Positions 8,501-13,925 of a DNA stretch of 13,925 bases are shown piece after piece. The translations under genes were made by a program, and so were the position numbers. Location: NCBI GenBank assembly GCA_002478575.1, contig DLOX01000283.1, positions 1-13,925 of the forward strand. The letters are read 5' to 3'. The number at the start of each line of letters is the position of its first letter. Position 1 is the stretch's first letter. Source of the stretch: Sphingomonadales bacterium UBA7473. Its GTDB lineage: Bacteria > Pseudomonadota > Alphaproteobacteria > Sphingomonadales > Sphingomonadaceae. The notes beneath the pieces are model-generated. The model did not search any database, had not been told where the DNA came from, and saw only the letters and a program-made list of their open reading frames with translations.

Positions 8501-9350
8501 AGGCGGCTTTGCTGGTTCTCCAACGCTTGCTCCAGAAAGAGGCAAGAGCTGGACGGCTGGCGCCGTACTTGAACCACGGTTCATCAAAAATCTGACTATT
8601 GCGGCTGACTATATTTCGGTTGAAGTGCGCAATCAGATCATTCCAACGACGCTCGCGAATGCTGCGAACTTCTGCTATGACAGCGCAACGTTCAATGACA
8701 CGTCAGCCACGCTTGGCGTAAACACCTGCAGTTTCTTTAGCCGTGAACCAGCAACGGGCGGAGCAATCACCCAGTTCAACATCCAAAATGGTTTTGCGTC
8801 TGGTTTCATCAACTTGGGTGCTTTGAAGGTAAAAGCGATCAATGGATCTTTGAAATATAACTTTGATCTTGCTGACATTTTTGGTGGCAGCGACAAGGGT
8901 ATCTTTAAGATCACGGCCAATGCTTATCACTTGATCAACTATATCACTTCGCCAGGTGGCCAGTTCACTGACAATCAAGAAAGTGCTGGTGCCTTTGCTC
9001 GTCCGAAGTGGGAAACTCAGCTGACCGGTCGATACGAGAATAAAGGCTTCTTTGCGCAATGGACTTGGAACTGGCAGAACAAGACGAAGGCCGCTAATGG
9101 CACGTTCAGCGCCTTCCTCACGCCCGAAAACCAAGACGTCATCGACTTCCCAGCCTTTGGTGTGCATGATGCCACGATCGGTGCGGATGTGAATGACAAC
9201 TTCCGTCTGCAATTGGTTGTCCGCAATATCTTCGACAATCAATATGCCGGTCTTCGCGGATTTGCGAACGCATCCAGCACCATCTTTGGTCAAGGCCAAG
9301 TGGATCAGCTGGGTCGTCGTTTCCAAATGACGGCGCGTGTGAAGTTCTAA
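5583..9350 (+). CDS. TonB-dependent outer-membrane receptor, large, with Ala/Thr/Pro-rich insertion
   Basis: TonB-dependent outer-membrane importer, ligand unknown, 1255 residues, longer than most receptors (commonly about 700-1050). The start ATG has AGGGA at 5569-5573, nine bases upstream. The signal peptide is probably cut after AFA at residue 25, then an acidic linker leads to DIIVTGTRI (48-56). The plug domain contains RTLTLVNGRR and GADAIAGVVNVILK near residue 180. The barrel ends in ARVKF with terminal Phe. Residues of about 260-470 form a low-complexity segment rich in Ala, Thr, Gly and Pro, inserted early in the barrel and absent from the neighbouring receptor. The Cys pair in VDPC...ANC near residue 920 and a CYDSATF region match equivalent features of the divergent neighbour, so the two are distant paralogues of one receptor subfamily. 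A strong terminator follows directly, so it appears monocistronic. Confidence 0.93.
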   Translation: MKIVSRLAACTALSALSLSFAPAFAQSAPAPQKEAETDVAPAEEESGDIIVTGTRIPSPQFEGSIPGAQITAADFEARGFTSVLEALNDSPLVGPGATPIGNAGGQPASLGASFVDLLDLGTQRTLTLVNGRRFVSGNAGSLFVAANASGGQVDLNSIPSELVERTDVLTVGGAVAYGADAIAGVVNVILKDNFKGVSLNARTGVTSRGDGFNYQLGGAAGTSFAGGRGNIALSLQFNHDDGIMGNQRSDIAPNFIAPNFFGNGGVRNPSFSAAFPQTNTAFLSAATDGAPGTRLSPVIFGGSILTSESGNVFQYTAATAPTGTTAGSFSAVVAGTNAGALFSTAGTTQLVPGTTIAAAQAVGAAGAPAGTFSRFAPTTLPTGTNPLAVIGALAPQLLAQATAGTAAQQSTLALSLLQANRPTPREFLAANPNTPLNAFLGSFVPAFFDVPNTDAASAPFLPRTAVPLRFDGAGNLVSYNTGSVGATVPGTLGSAPNSDYYNPANYTVVRTEQDRYIGNLIGHFDLTDNIRFYTENLFARVENLAIRNAATSNNISNTATETATIVANLNNPFLSAQARAALIAAGVPTTGATANLFVLSRVNQDILGDNEASADSTTFRTVNGLKGKFGLFGADFRYDAAFSYGQNKAKIVNKSIRDIEFNLALDAVRDANGNIVCRVQTPGASTATPLGVITSQLARLPGPDGVLVEQVVQRVVTPAMVTGCQPLNPFGNNQMSQAAKDYVTFTGVARNKSEQMQASFTLGTASLFELPGGGVGFAINAEWRQDKLQYQPSLEQQLGVSRTAGLAATSGTVKTMEGSVEARIPIFGEDFTIPLFQSLEFSPGVRFVKQNGDAPDVRRLSGIVETNESKGKWDTLYTLAGSWKPIQDITIRGNITRSIRQPSVVELFLGNQAAFNTPVDPCTAANIGAGQFPANRRANCEQEVVRLGIAPDRASAATFLATNFINSQGVALQGGFAGSPTLAPERGKSWTAGAVLEPRFIKNLTIAADYISVEVRNQIIPTTLANAANFCYDSATFNDTSATLGVNTCSFFSREPATGGAITQFNIQNGFASGFINLGALKVKAINGSLKYNFDLADIFGGSDKGIFKITANAYHLINYITSPGGQFTDNQESAGAFARPKWETQLTGRYENKGFFAQWTWNWQNKTKAANGTFSAFLTPENQDVIDFPAFGVHDATIGADVNDNFRLQLVVRNIFDNQYAGLRGFANASSTIFGQGQVDQLGRRFQMTARVKF

Positions 9351-9377
9351 GTCTCTTTAAGAGCTTAGCCTGAAATC

Positions 9378-9412
9378 AGGGCGGCGTTCCATATCGGAGC
9401 GCCGCCCTTTTT
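9378..9412 (+). terminator. Strong rho-independent terminator of the plus-strand receptor
   Basis: GGGCGGCGTTCC (9379-9390) pairs with GGAGCGCCGCCC (9396-9407), a 12-bp stem with one G-T wobble and a 5-base loop, extended by an A-T pair and followed by TTTTT at 9408-9412. It starts 28 bases after the receptor stop codon and separates that gene from phaR. Confidence 0.92.
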
Positions 9413-9435
9413 CATTTCGCACCCGCAGCATCGTT

Positions 9436-9457
9436 TTGTTGCGCAATAATATTGCAC
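9436..9457. promoter_or_regulatory. Dyad-symmetric site upstream of phaR, candidate autoregulatory operator
   Basis: GCAATA (9443-9448) and TATTGC (9450-9455) form a perfect 6-bp inverted repeat around one central base, flanked by further TTGC/TGC elements (TTGTTGCGC before, TTGCACCTGC after). PhaR proteins of other bacteria are known to repress their own gene and to bind TGC-rich dyads, so this is a reasonable operator candidate 47 bases before the phaR start. The link is inference from position and composition. TAATAT inside it could also act as a -10 element, though no good -35 was seen. Confidence 0.4.
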
Positions 9458-9501
9458 CTGCTAACGCGCTAAAAATTCCAAGCATTTGAAGGCATTGATA
9501 C

Positions 9502-10047
9502 ATGGCCAAGGCAAAGGCGGGCGATGGCCCGGTTACGATCAAGAAATATGCAAACCGCAGGCTCTATAACACAGAGACGTCGGCTTATATCACGCTTGAT
9601 ACCTTAGCCGCGATGGTGCGTGAGGGGCGCGAGTTTGTTGTGCTGGATGCCAAGACCAGCGAAGATATCACTCACGGCGTTCTGACCCAGATCATCATGG
9701 AAGGCGAAGGCAAGGGGCAGTCGATGCTCCCGACAAACTTCTTGCGCCAGATTATTTCGCTCTATGGCGATTCCATGCAGTCCATCCTGCCTGGCTATCT
9801 TGATGCGTCGATGGATGCTTTCCGCGGCAATCAGGAAAAGATGCGCGGTATGGTTGAAGGCGCGCTTGCGGCAACGCCCTTTGGCGAAATGGCCAAGCGC
9901 AATATGGCCATGTTTGAAGCCGCGACGAATGCGTTCCGCCCTACTTCCAAGGCACCCGCCGCTAAGGTCGATCAGGCTGATGAAGTGGCGGCGCTGAAGG
10001 CTGAACTGGCGGCGCTTCAGGCGAAGATTGATAAAATCGCGGGCTGA
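9502..10047 (+). CDS. phaR: Polyhydroxyalkanoate synthesis repressor PhaR
   Basis: Cytoplasmic DNA-binding regulator that in studied bacteria represses phasin and its own gene and leaves DNA to bind nascent polyhydroxybutyrate granules. The N-terminal DNA-binding and polymer-binding module is clear: IKKYANRRLYNTETSAYITL (about 13-32) continuing to DITHGVLTQIIMEGE (to about 70). It is followed by the granule-associated accumulation-regulator segment with FLRQIISLYGDSMQSILPGYL (80-100). The C-terminus (about 157-179) is a heptad-like Ala/Leu/Glu/Lys helix, likely a coiled coil for oligomerisation. At 181 residues it has a normal length. GAAGG at 9488-9492 supports the ATG at 9502. No other pha gene is in the window, so phaR stands alone here. 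Its stop codon directly abuts that of the convergent phoB. Confidence 0.95.
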   Translation: MAKAKAGDGPVTIKKYANRRLYNTETSAYITLDTLAAMVREGREFVVLDAKTSEDITHGVLTQIIMEGEGKGQSMLPTNFLRQIISLYGDSMQSILPGYLDASMDAFRGNQEKMRGMVEGALAATPFGEMAKRNMAMFEAATNAFRPTSKAPAAKVDQADEVAALKAELAALQAKIDKIAG

Positions 10048-10740
10048 TCAAGTATCAAAGTCGAGCGCATAGCCTGCTGACCGGACCGTCCGGATCGGAT
10101 CGACCAGCCCGGGCAAGTTAATCGCTTTGCGCAAGCGGCGAATGTGCACGTCAACCGTTCGTAGCTCAATATCGCTATCCATGCCCCACACGGAATCGAG
10201 CAGCCGTTCGCGCGAGAAGACACGGCCGGGATGCTCCATGAAGTGCGACAGCAGGCGGAATTCGGTTGGGCCGAGGGACAGCGTCTGCCCGCCGCGCTTG
10301 GCTTTATGCTGCACAGTATCGACTTCAATATCGCCAACGACGAGCATTTCACCGGCAAGGGCAGGGCGCACCCGGCGGAGAATTGCTGCGGCCCGGGCCA
10401 CAAGCTCACGCGGGGAAAAAGGCTTGGTCAGATAGTCATCGGCGCCTGTCTCCAACCCGCGAATGCGATCATCTTCGCTGCCCCGCGCGGTCAGCATGAT
10501 GATCGGAAGGTTGGCGGTCTCTTTGCCGCGCCGCAGCCGACGACAGACTTCAATGCCTGACGTGCCTTCGATCATCCAATCGAGCACGACGAGGTCAGGG
10601 CCATGTTCCAGCGCAAGGATCAGCGCTTCGTCACCATCTTCGGTGACGAACACTTCATATCCATCTTGAACGAAATGCCATTCAACCAATTCGGCCAAGG
10701 CTTTGTCATCTTCAACAAGCAGCAATCGGGGTGCGGACAT
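10048..10740 (-). CDS. phoB: Phosphate regulon response regulator PhoB
   Basis: OmpR/PhoB-family transcription factor, activated by phosphorylation (normally by PhoR) in low phosphate, then binding Pho boxes. The receiver domain (about 5-118) has the acidic pair Glu10-Asp11-Asp12, phospho-acceptor Asp54 in VVLDWM, Thr84 and Lys106 in LTKPF. The winged-helix DNA-binding domain spans about 134-228, with LGPTEFRLL, RVFSRERLLDSVWG and the recognition-helix region RTVDVHIRRLRKAI. It is 230 residues, as usual. The start ATG has AAGG at 10748-10751, seven bases upstream. It is the last gene of the pst operon, 25 bases after phoU. No terminator follows it before the convergent phaR. phoR is not next to it here and must lie elsewhere, possibly upstream of the pst genes. 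Confidence 0.95.
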   Translation of the reverse strand: MSAPRLLLVEDDKALAELVEWHFVQDGYEVFVTEDGDEALILALEHGPDLVVLDWMIEGTSGIEVCRRLRRGKETANLPIIMLTARGSEDDRIRGLETGADDYLTKPFSPRELVARAAAILRRVRPALAGEMLVVGDIEVDTVQHKAKRGGQTLSLGPTEFRLLSHFMEHPGRVFSRERLLDSVWGMDSDIELRTVDVHIRRLRKAINLPGLVDPIRTVRSAGYALDFDT

Positions 10741-10765
10741 TGGGGTACCTTGACTCTAATAGGGA

Positions 10766-11446
10766 TTAATTGACGACGCGCTCGTCACGATCAGGGAGAT
10801 AGTCTCCAGTGGCCGCATAATGGACCATCTCAGCGACATTGGTTGCGTGATCGCCAATGCGCTCTAGGTTCCGCGCAACAAACAGCAACTGAGCGGCGCT
10901 GCTGATCGTGCCTGGGTTTTCCATCATGTAGCTGACAAGATTGCGAAAGATGCTGTTGTAAAAGCTATCGACCTTATCGTCGCGAGCGACCACATCTTTG
11001 GCCGCTTCGGAGTCCCGCGCGGCATAGGCAGTCAACACATCATGCACCATTGATCGAGCGATGTCGGCCATGGCGGGCAAAAGGGTGAGCGGCTCAAACC
11101 GCTTGCGGCCTTCGATTTCTCCGACGCGCTTGGCGATATTCTTGGCATAGTCGCCAATCCGTTCCAACATGCCAGCGATTTTGAGCGCCGCAATGACTTC
11201 GCGCAGATCGTCAGCCATGGGCGCCCGCAGCGCAATCACACGGACCGCAAGCCGATCGACTTCCATTTCTTTCTGATCGAGATGCTTGTCGCGCGCGACG
11301 ACTTCTTTTGCCAACTCAACATCATGGCGCACCAGAGCATCCATTGCTTCACCAATAGCAACTTCTGCAAGCCCGCCCATCTCAGCAATCAAGCCGCGCA
11401 GACGGGTGATATCTTCATCAAAGGCTTTTACGGTATGCTCGGTCAT
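10766..11446 (-). CDS. phoU: Phosphate transport regulatory protein PhoU
   Basis: Peripheral cytoplasmic protein of all-helical fold that couples the state of the Pst transporter to PhoR and restrains phosphate uptake and Pho signalling when phosphate is plentiful. Two PhoU repeats are evident: ERIGDYAKN (95-103) and ERIGDHATN (195-203), exactly 100 residues apart, the metal-binding signature of each three-helix bundle. It is 226 residues, slightly shorter than E. coli PhoU (about 240). It starts 11 bases after pstB. The Shine-Dalgarno AAGGA overlaps the pstB stop codon (TAAGGA), pointing to translational coupling. Gene order pstC-pstA-pstB-phoU-phoB is the classic arrangement. Confidence 0.96.
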   Translation of the reverse strand: MTEHTVKAFDEDITRLRGLIAEMGGLAEVAIGEAMDALVRHDVELAKEVVARDKHLDQKEMEVDRLAVRVIALRAPMADDLREVIAALKIAGMLERIGDYAKNIAKRVGEIEGRKRFEPLTLLPAMADIARSMVHDVLTAYAARDSEAAKDVVARDDKVDSFYNSIFRNLVSYMMENPGTISSAAQLLFVARNLERIGDHATNVAEMVHYAATGDYLPDRDERVVN

Positions 11447-11457
11447 GATCCTCGTCC

Positions 11458-12222
11458 TTATCCATAACGGCCAGTGATATAGTCTTTGGTCCGCTCCTCA
11501 GTGGGGTTGGTGAAGATATCAGAGGTTTTGCCATATTCCACCATTTTGCCGAGGTGGAAAAAGGCGGTGCGTTGAGAAACGCGAGCAGCCTGCTGCATAG
11601 AGTGAGTGACGATCACAATCGCATAGCGGCCCTTCAACTCATCGATCAGTTCCTCGATGCGCGCGGTTGCAATGGGGTCAAGTGCGGAACAAGGCTCGTC
11701 CATCAAGATAACTTCGGGATCAACGGCGATTGCGCGTGCAATGCAAAGGCGCTGTTGTTGACCGCCAGAAAGCGCTGTGCCGCTATCTGTCAGTCGATCC
11801 TTAACTTCCTCCCAAAGGCCTGCTTTGCGGAGCGATTTTTCGACAATGATGTCCATATCGCTTTTGCTGCTGGCCAGGCCGTGAATGCGTGGGCCGTAAG
11901 CGATATTTTCGTAGATGGATTTGGGGAAGGGATTGGGCTTTTGAAAGACCATACCTACGCGCGCGCGGAGTTGCACCACGTCCATCCCCGATGTGCGGAT
12001 GTTGACGCCGTCAAGCTCAATTGCGCCTTCCACGCGGCACGATGGAATCGTATCATTCATGCGGTTCATCGCCCGCAAGAAAGTCGATTTACCACAGCCA
12101 GACGGGCCTATGAAGGCGGTTACATGCTCAGTCGCAATATCAATCGAGATGTCGTCAATTGCCTTCTTTTCTCCATAGTAGATGGAGACTTTACGGGCTG
12201 TCATTTTGGGAGTGGTGGTCAT
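11458..12222 (-). CDS. pstB: Phosphate import ATP-binding protein PstB
   Basis: ATPase subunit of the PstSCAB high-affinity phosphate ABC importer, working at the cytoplasmic face of PstC/PstA. With ATG at 12222 it has 254 residues. Key motifs are Walker A GPSGCGKST (39-47), Q-loop FQKPNPFP (Gln94), signature LSGGQQQRL from 151, Walker B ILMDEP (172-177) and the H-loop THS with His207. The frame can be extended five codons to a TTG at 12237, but that would lie inside pstA, while ATG 12222 has AAGG six bases upstream. A further ATG six codons downstream is possible but less well placed. It begins eight bases after the pstA stop codon and is followed by phoU after 11 bases. Confidence 0.97.
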   Translation of the reverse strand: MTTTPKMTARKVSIYYGEKKAIDDISIDIATEHVTAFIGPSGCGKSTFLRAMNRMNDTIPSCRVEGAIELDGVNIRTSGMDVVQLRARVGMVFQKPNPFPKSIYENIAYGPRIHGLASSKSDMDIIVEKSLRKAGLWEEVKDRLTDSGTALSGGQQQRLCIARAIAVDPEVILMDEPCSALDPIATARIEELIDELKGRYAIVIVTHSMQQAARVSQRTAFFHLGKMVEYGKTSDIFTNPTEERTKDYITGRYG

Positions 12223-12228
12223 AGGTGG

Positions 12229-12232
12229 CCTT
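12229..12232 (-). promoter_or_regulatory. Ribosome binding site of pstB, overlapping the pstA stop codon
   Basis: On the coding strand the pstA stop reads TAAGG: the TAA stop at 12231-12233 shares its two A bases with the AAGG that lies six bases before ATG 12222. This decides the pstB start and implies that ribosomes ending pstA help start pstB. Confidence 0.65.
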
Positions 12233-13502
12233 ACCAACGTTGTTCGAATTTGTTGCGCAGATAGATGGCGATGCCATTCATCACGAGCAGGAAGATGAGG
12301 AGAATGATGATTGCAGCAGACGTCCGTTCCACAAAGCCGCGGCTGACTTCATCAGACCAAAGGAAAATCTGAACCGGGAGGACGCTAGAGGGGGATGTAA
12401 TTCCGTCGGGGGGCGACGCAACGAAGGCGCGCATCCCGATCATCAGCAACGGCGCCGTCTCGCCCAATGCGCGCGCCATGCCAATGATGGTCCCGGTCAA
12501 GATGCCGGGTAGTGCCAGCGGCAAGACATGATGAAATACGACTTGGACGGGGCTGGCACCCACGGCCAATGCTGCATCGCGGATAGAAGGCGGAACAGCT
12601 TTGATGGCGTTGCGTCCGGAAATCACGATGACCGGCATTGTCATGAGTGCAAGTGTCATCCCACCGACCAAAGGTGCAGATCTGGGAAGGCCCATGAAAG
12701 TCAGGAACACCGCCAAACCCAAAAGCCCGAAGATGATCGAGGGAACCGCAGCCAAATTATTGATCGAAACCTCAATAAAGTCCGTCCATTTGTTGCGGGG
12801 TGCATATTCCTCCAAATAGATGGCGGACAAGACACCAATGGGGAAGGCCAGCAGCAGCGTAACCAGCATCGTCAGCATCGAGCCCTTTAGAGCGCCCCAA
12901 ATGCCCACTTGGCCGGGATCGGTCGCGTCTGATCGAGAGAGGAAGCCCGTATCCAAGGCATTTTCAACGGCACCTTTGGCTTCCAGCGCGGCATAGTCAG
13001 CGCGCAATTCAGGTGTCGCTTCGCCACGCGCTGCGGAGGAAAGATCATCAGATGCTGCGACCCAAAGCTCTACCTTAGATTTCAAAAGACTGGGATCTGC
13101 AATGATCTTGCTGCGGACATCGGCCCAAGCGCTGCTTGAAACGAACACATCCCCTTTTGCGCCATAGGCCTGTTGCGCCGATAGCGCGACAGCATCCTGC
13201 AATCCTGATCGGCCAAGGATTTCAGCTGCGTCAGGGCCTTGCAGTTGCACAGGATCAATTGTCAGGCCAAGCGCGGGGAAGTCGATAGGCAACTTCACTT
13301 CGCTTCGCGTAAAGCCGCCGAGGCTGTTTGCAGTCATCGAAATCATCAGGAACAGCAGAAAAAGCGCAGACAAGGAAACCGCGCCCAAGCCGAGCAAGCG
13401 GAAACGCCGCTCAGCCGCATAGCGCTGCTTCAAGCGACCGTTCATTTCGGGCGAGGCCCAATCGGTCGGAGTGCGGTTCGCCGACAAGACAGCGTCAGTC
13501 AT
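12231..13502 (-). CDS. pstA: Phosphate ABC transporter permease PstA with N-terminal extracytoplasmic insertion
   Basis: Inner-membrane permease subunit pairing with PstC to form the phosphate channel. It has 423 residues against about 296 in E. coli. The difference is a soluble, mostly polar segment (about 60-205) between the first helix (about 35-57) and the second (about 207-230), matching the DUF3333-type region known at the N-terminus of alphaproteobacterial PstA; its role is not established. The conserved permease core follows, with VPSIIFGLLGLAVF (253-266), the cytoplasmic EAA loop PPSIRDAALAVGAS (304-317) leading into LPLALPGILTG, then MARALGETAPLL and a last helix (about 395-415). 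The start ATG at 13502 overlaps the end of pstC by eight bases (ATGACTGA), and GGGAGG lies three bases before it, supporting coupled translation. Confidence 0.95.
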   Translation of the reverse strand: MTDAVLSANRTPTDWASPEMNGRLKQRYAAERRFRLLGLGAVSLSALFLLFLMISMTANSLGGFTRSEVKLPIDFPALGLTIDPVQLQGPDAAEILGRSGLQDAVALSAQQAYGAKGDVFVSSSAWADVRSKIIADPSLLKSKVELWVAASDDLSSAARGEATPELRADYAALEAKGAVENALDTGFLSRSDATDPGQVGIWGALKGSMLTMLVTLLLAFPIGVLSAIYLEEYAPRNKWTDFIEVSINNLAAVPSIIFGLLGLAVFLTFMGLPRSAPLVGGMTLALMTMPVIVISGRNAIKAVPPSIRDAALAVGASPVQVVFHHVLPLALPGILTGTIIGMARALGETAPLLMIGMRAFVASPPDGITSPSSVLPVQIFLWSDEVSRGFVERTSAAIIILLIFLLVMNGIAIYLRNKFEQRW

Positions 13503-13925
13503 AAGCCTCCCGGAAGCGCTTCACGACGCGCAGGGCAATGATGTTAAGGATGAGGGTGACGATGAAGAGCACCATGCCCAAGGCAAAGGCTGAAAGGGTT
13601 GCTGGATGATCAAAGCTTTGTTCGCCCGTCAGCATTTGTACGATTTGATAGGTCACCGTAGTCATGCTCTGGAAGGGGTTAGCGGAGAGATTTGCCGCAG
13701 CACCTGCGGCCATTACGACAATCATCGTTTCGCCAATGGCGCGACTGATCGCCAGCATGATTCCCCCAACAATACCGGGGAGGGCCGCGGGGATGAGAAC
13801 GCGTTTAATGGTTTCTGATGTGGTGGCACCCATCGCCAAAGATCCATCGCGCATCGCCTGCGGCACAGCGGCGATACTGTCATCCGCCATCGAAGAGACG
13901 AACGGGATGATCATGATCCCCATCA
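13495..13925 (-). CDS. pstC: Phosphate ABC transporter permease PstC, C-terminal part (5' end beyond window)
   Basis: Inner-membrane permease partner of PstA. Only about the last 143 residues are inside the window; the frame stays open through the right edge, so the ATG seen near 13923 is an internal Met, not the start. The visible part holds the end of the helix MGIMIIPFVSS, the EAA loop AVPQAMRDGSLAMGATTSET, the following IPAALPGIVGGIMLAISRAIGETM segment, a polar loop with the PstC-like TVTYQIVQ, and a final helix ending with the basic tail RVVKRFREAYD. Its stop TGA lies inside the pstA start region with an eight-base overlap. pstS and the Pho-box promoter of the operon are expected upstream, outside the window. 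Confidence 0.94.
   Translation of the reverse strand, partial: MGIMIIPFVSSMADDSIAAVPQAMRDGSLAMGATTSETIKRVLIPAALPGIVGGIMLAISRAIGETMIVVMAAGAAANLSANPFQSMTTVTYQIVQMLTGEQSFDHPATLSAFALGMVLFIVTLILNIIALRVVKRFREAYD

Noticed and set aside
8703..9326. 207-codon minus-strand open frame over the 3' end of the second receptor
   Set aside because: It overlaps conserved barrel sequence and its product has no recognisable family.
12223..12237. TTG start of pstB at 12237
   Set aside because: It would overlap the pstA end, and the ATG at 12222 has a correctly spaced AAGG.
11554..12264. 236-codon plus-strand open frame antisense to pstB
   Set aside because: pstB on the other strand has every ABC ATPase motif. 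The antisense product has shadow-like composition.
1..13925. CRISPR array, tRNA/rRNA gene, insertion sequence, prophage or defence system
   Set aside because: No repeat-spacer pattern, cloverleaf, transposase, integrase or terminal inverted repeats were seen, and nearly all the sequence is accounted for by known chromosomal gene families.

Overview
The window looks like a chromosomal segment from an alphaproteobacterium, most likely a member of the Sphingomonadales. The evidence is two very large TonB-dependent receptors of the sphingomonad/Caulobacter style (plug start IVVTGSRI/IIVTGTRI), a PhaR regulator of polyhydroxyalkanoate metabolism, and a PstA with the long extracytoplasmic insertion seen in alphaproteobacteria. 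Genus cannot be fixed from the sequence alone. No CRISPR array, tRNA, rRNA, insertion sequence, phage gene or defence system is visible.

Layout. 1-1013 (+): 3' part of a metabolite:H+ symporter-type MFS transporter whose frame is broken by one in-frame TAG at 288-290. 1035-2078 (+): alanine racemase (alr), ending at a hairpin that can terminate transcription from both sides. 2133-5258 (-) and 5583-9350 (+): two divergent TonB-dependent outer-membrane receptors separated by a 324-bp region with several short repeated motifs. 9378-9412: strong rho-independent terminator. 9502-10047 (+): phaR. 10048-13925 (-): phosphate-starvation operon, read from the right edge as pstC (partial), pstA, pstB, phoU, phoB, with very short gaps or overlaps.

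How the genes work together. PstC and PstA form the membrane channel and PstB the ATPase of the high-affinity phosphate importer. PhoU relays transporter state to the sensor kinase (not in the window), and PhoB is the response regulator. pstS, phoR and the operon promoter presumably lie beyond the right edge. phoB and phaR converge with their stop codons directly abutting (TGATCA) and no terminator between them, so transcripts of phosphate starvation and polyester-storage control may interfere. The receptors import an unidentified substrate.

Most genes are well-known families. The points most worth a second look are the amber codon in the transporter, the repeat-rich promoter region between the two receptors, the abutting phaR/phoB ends, and a low-complexity Ala/Thr/Pro-rich insertion in the second receptor. 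I do not see a previously undescribed multigene system here.
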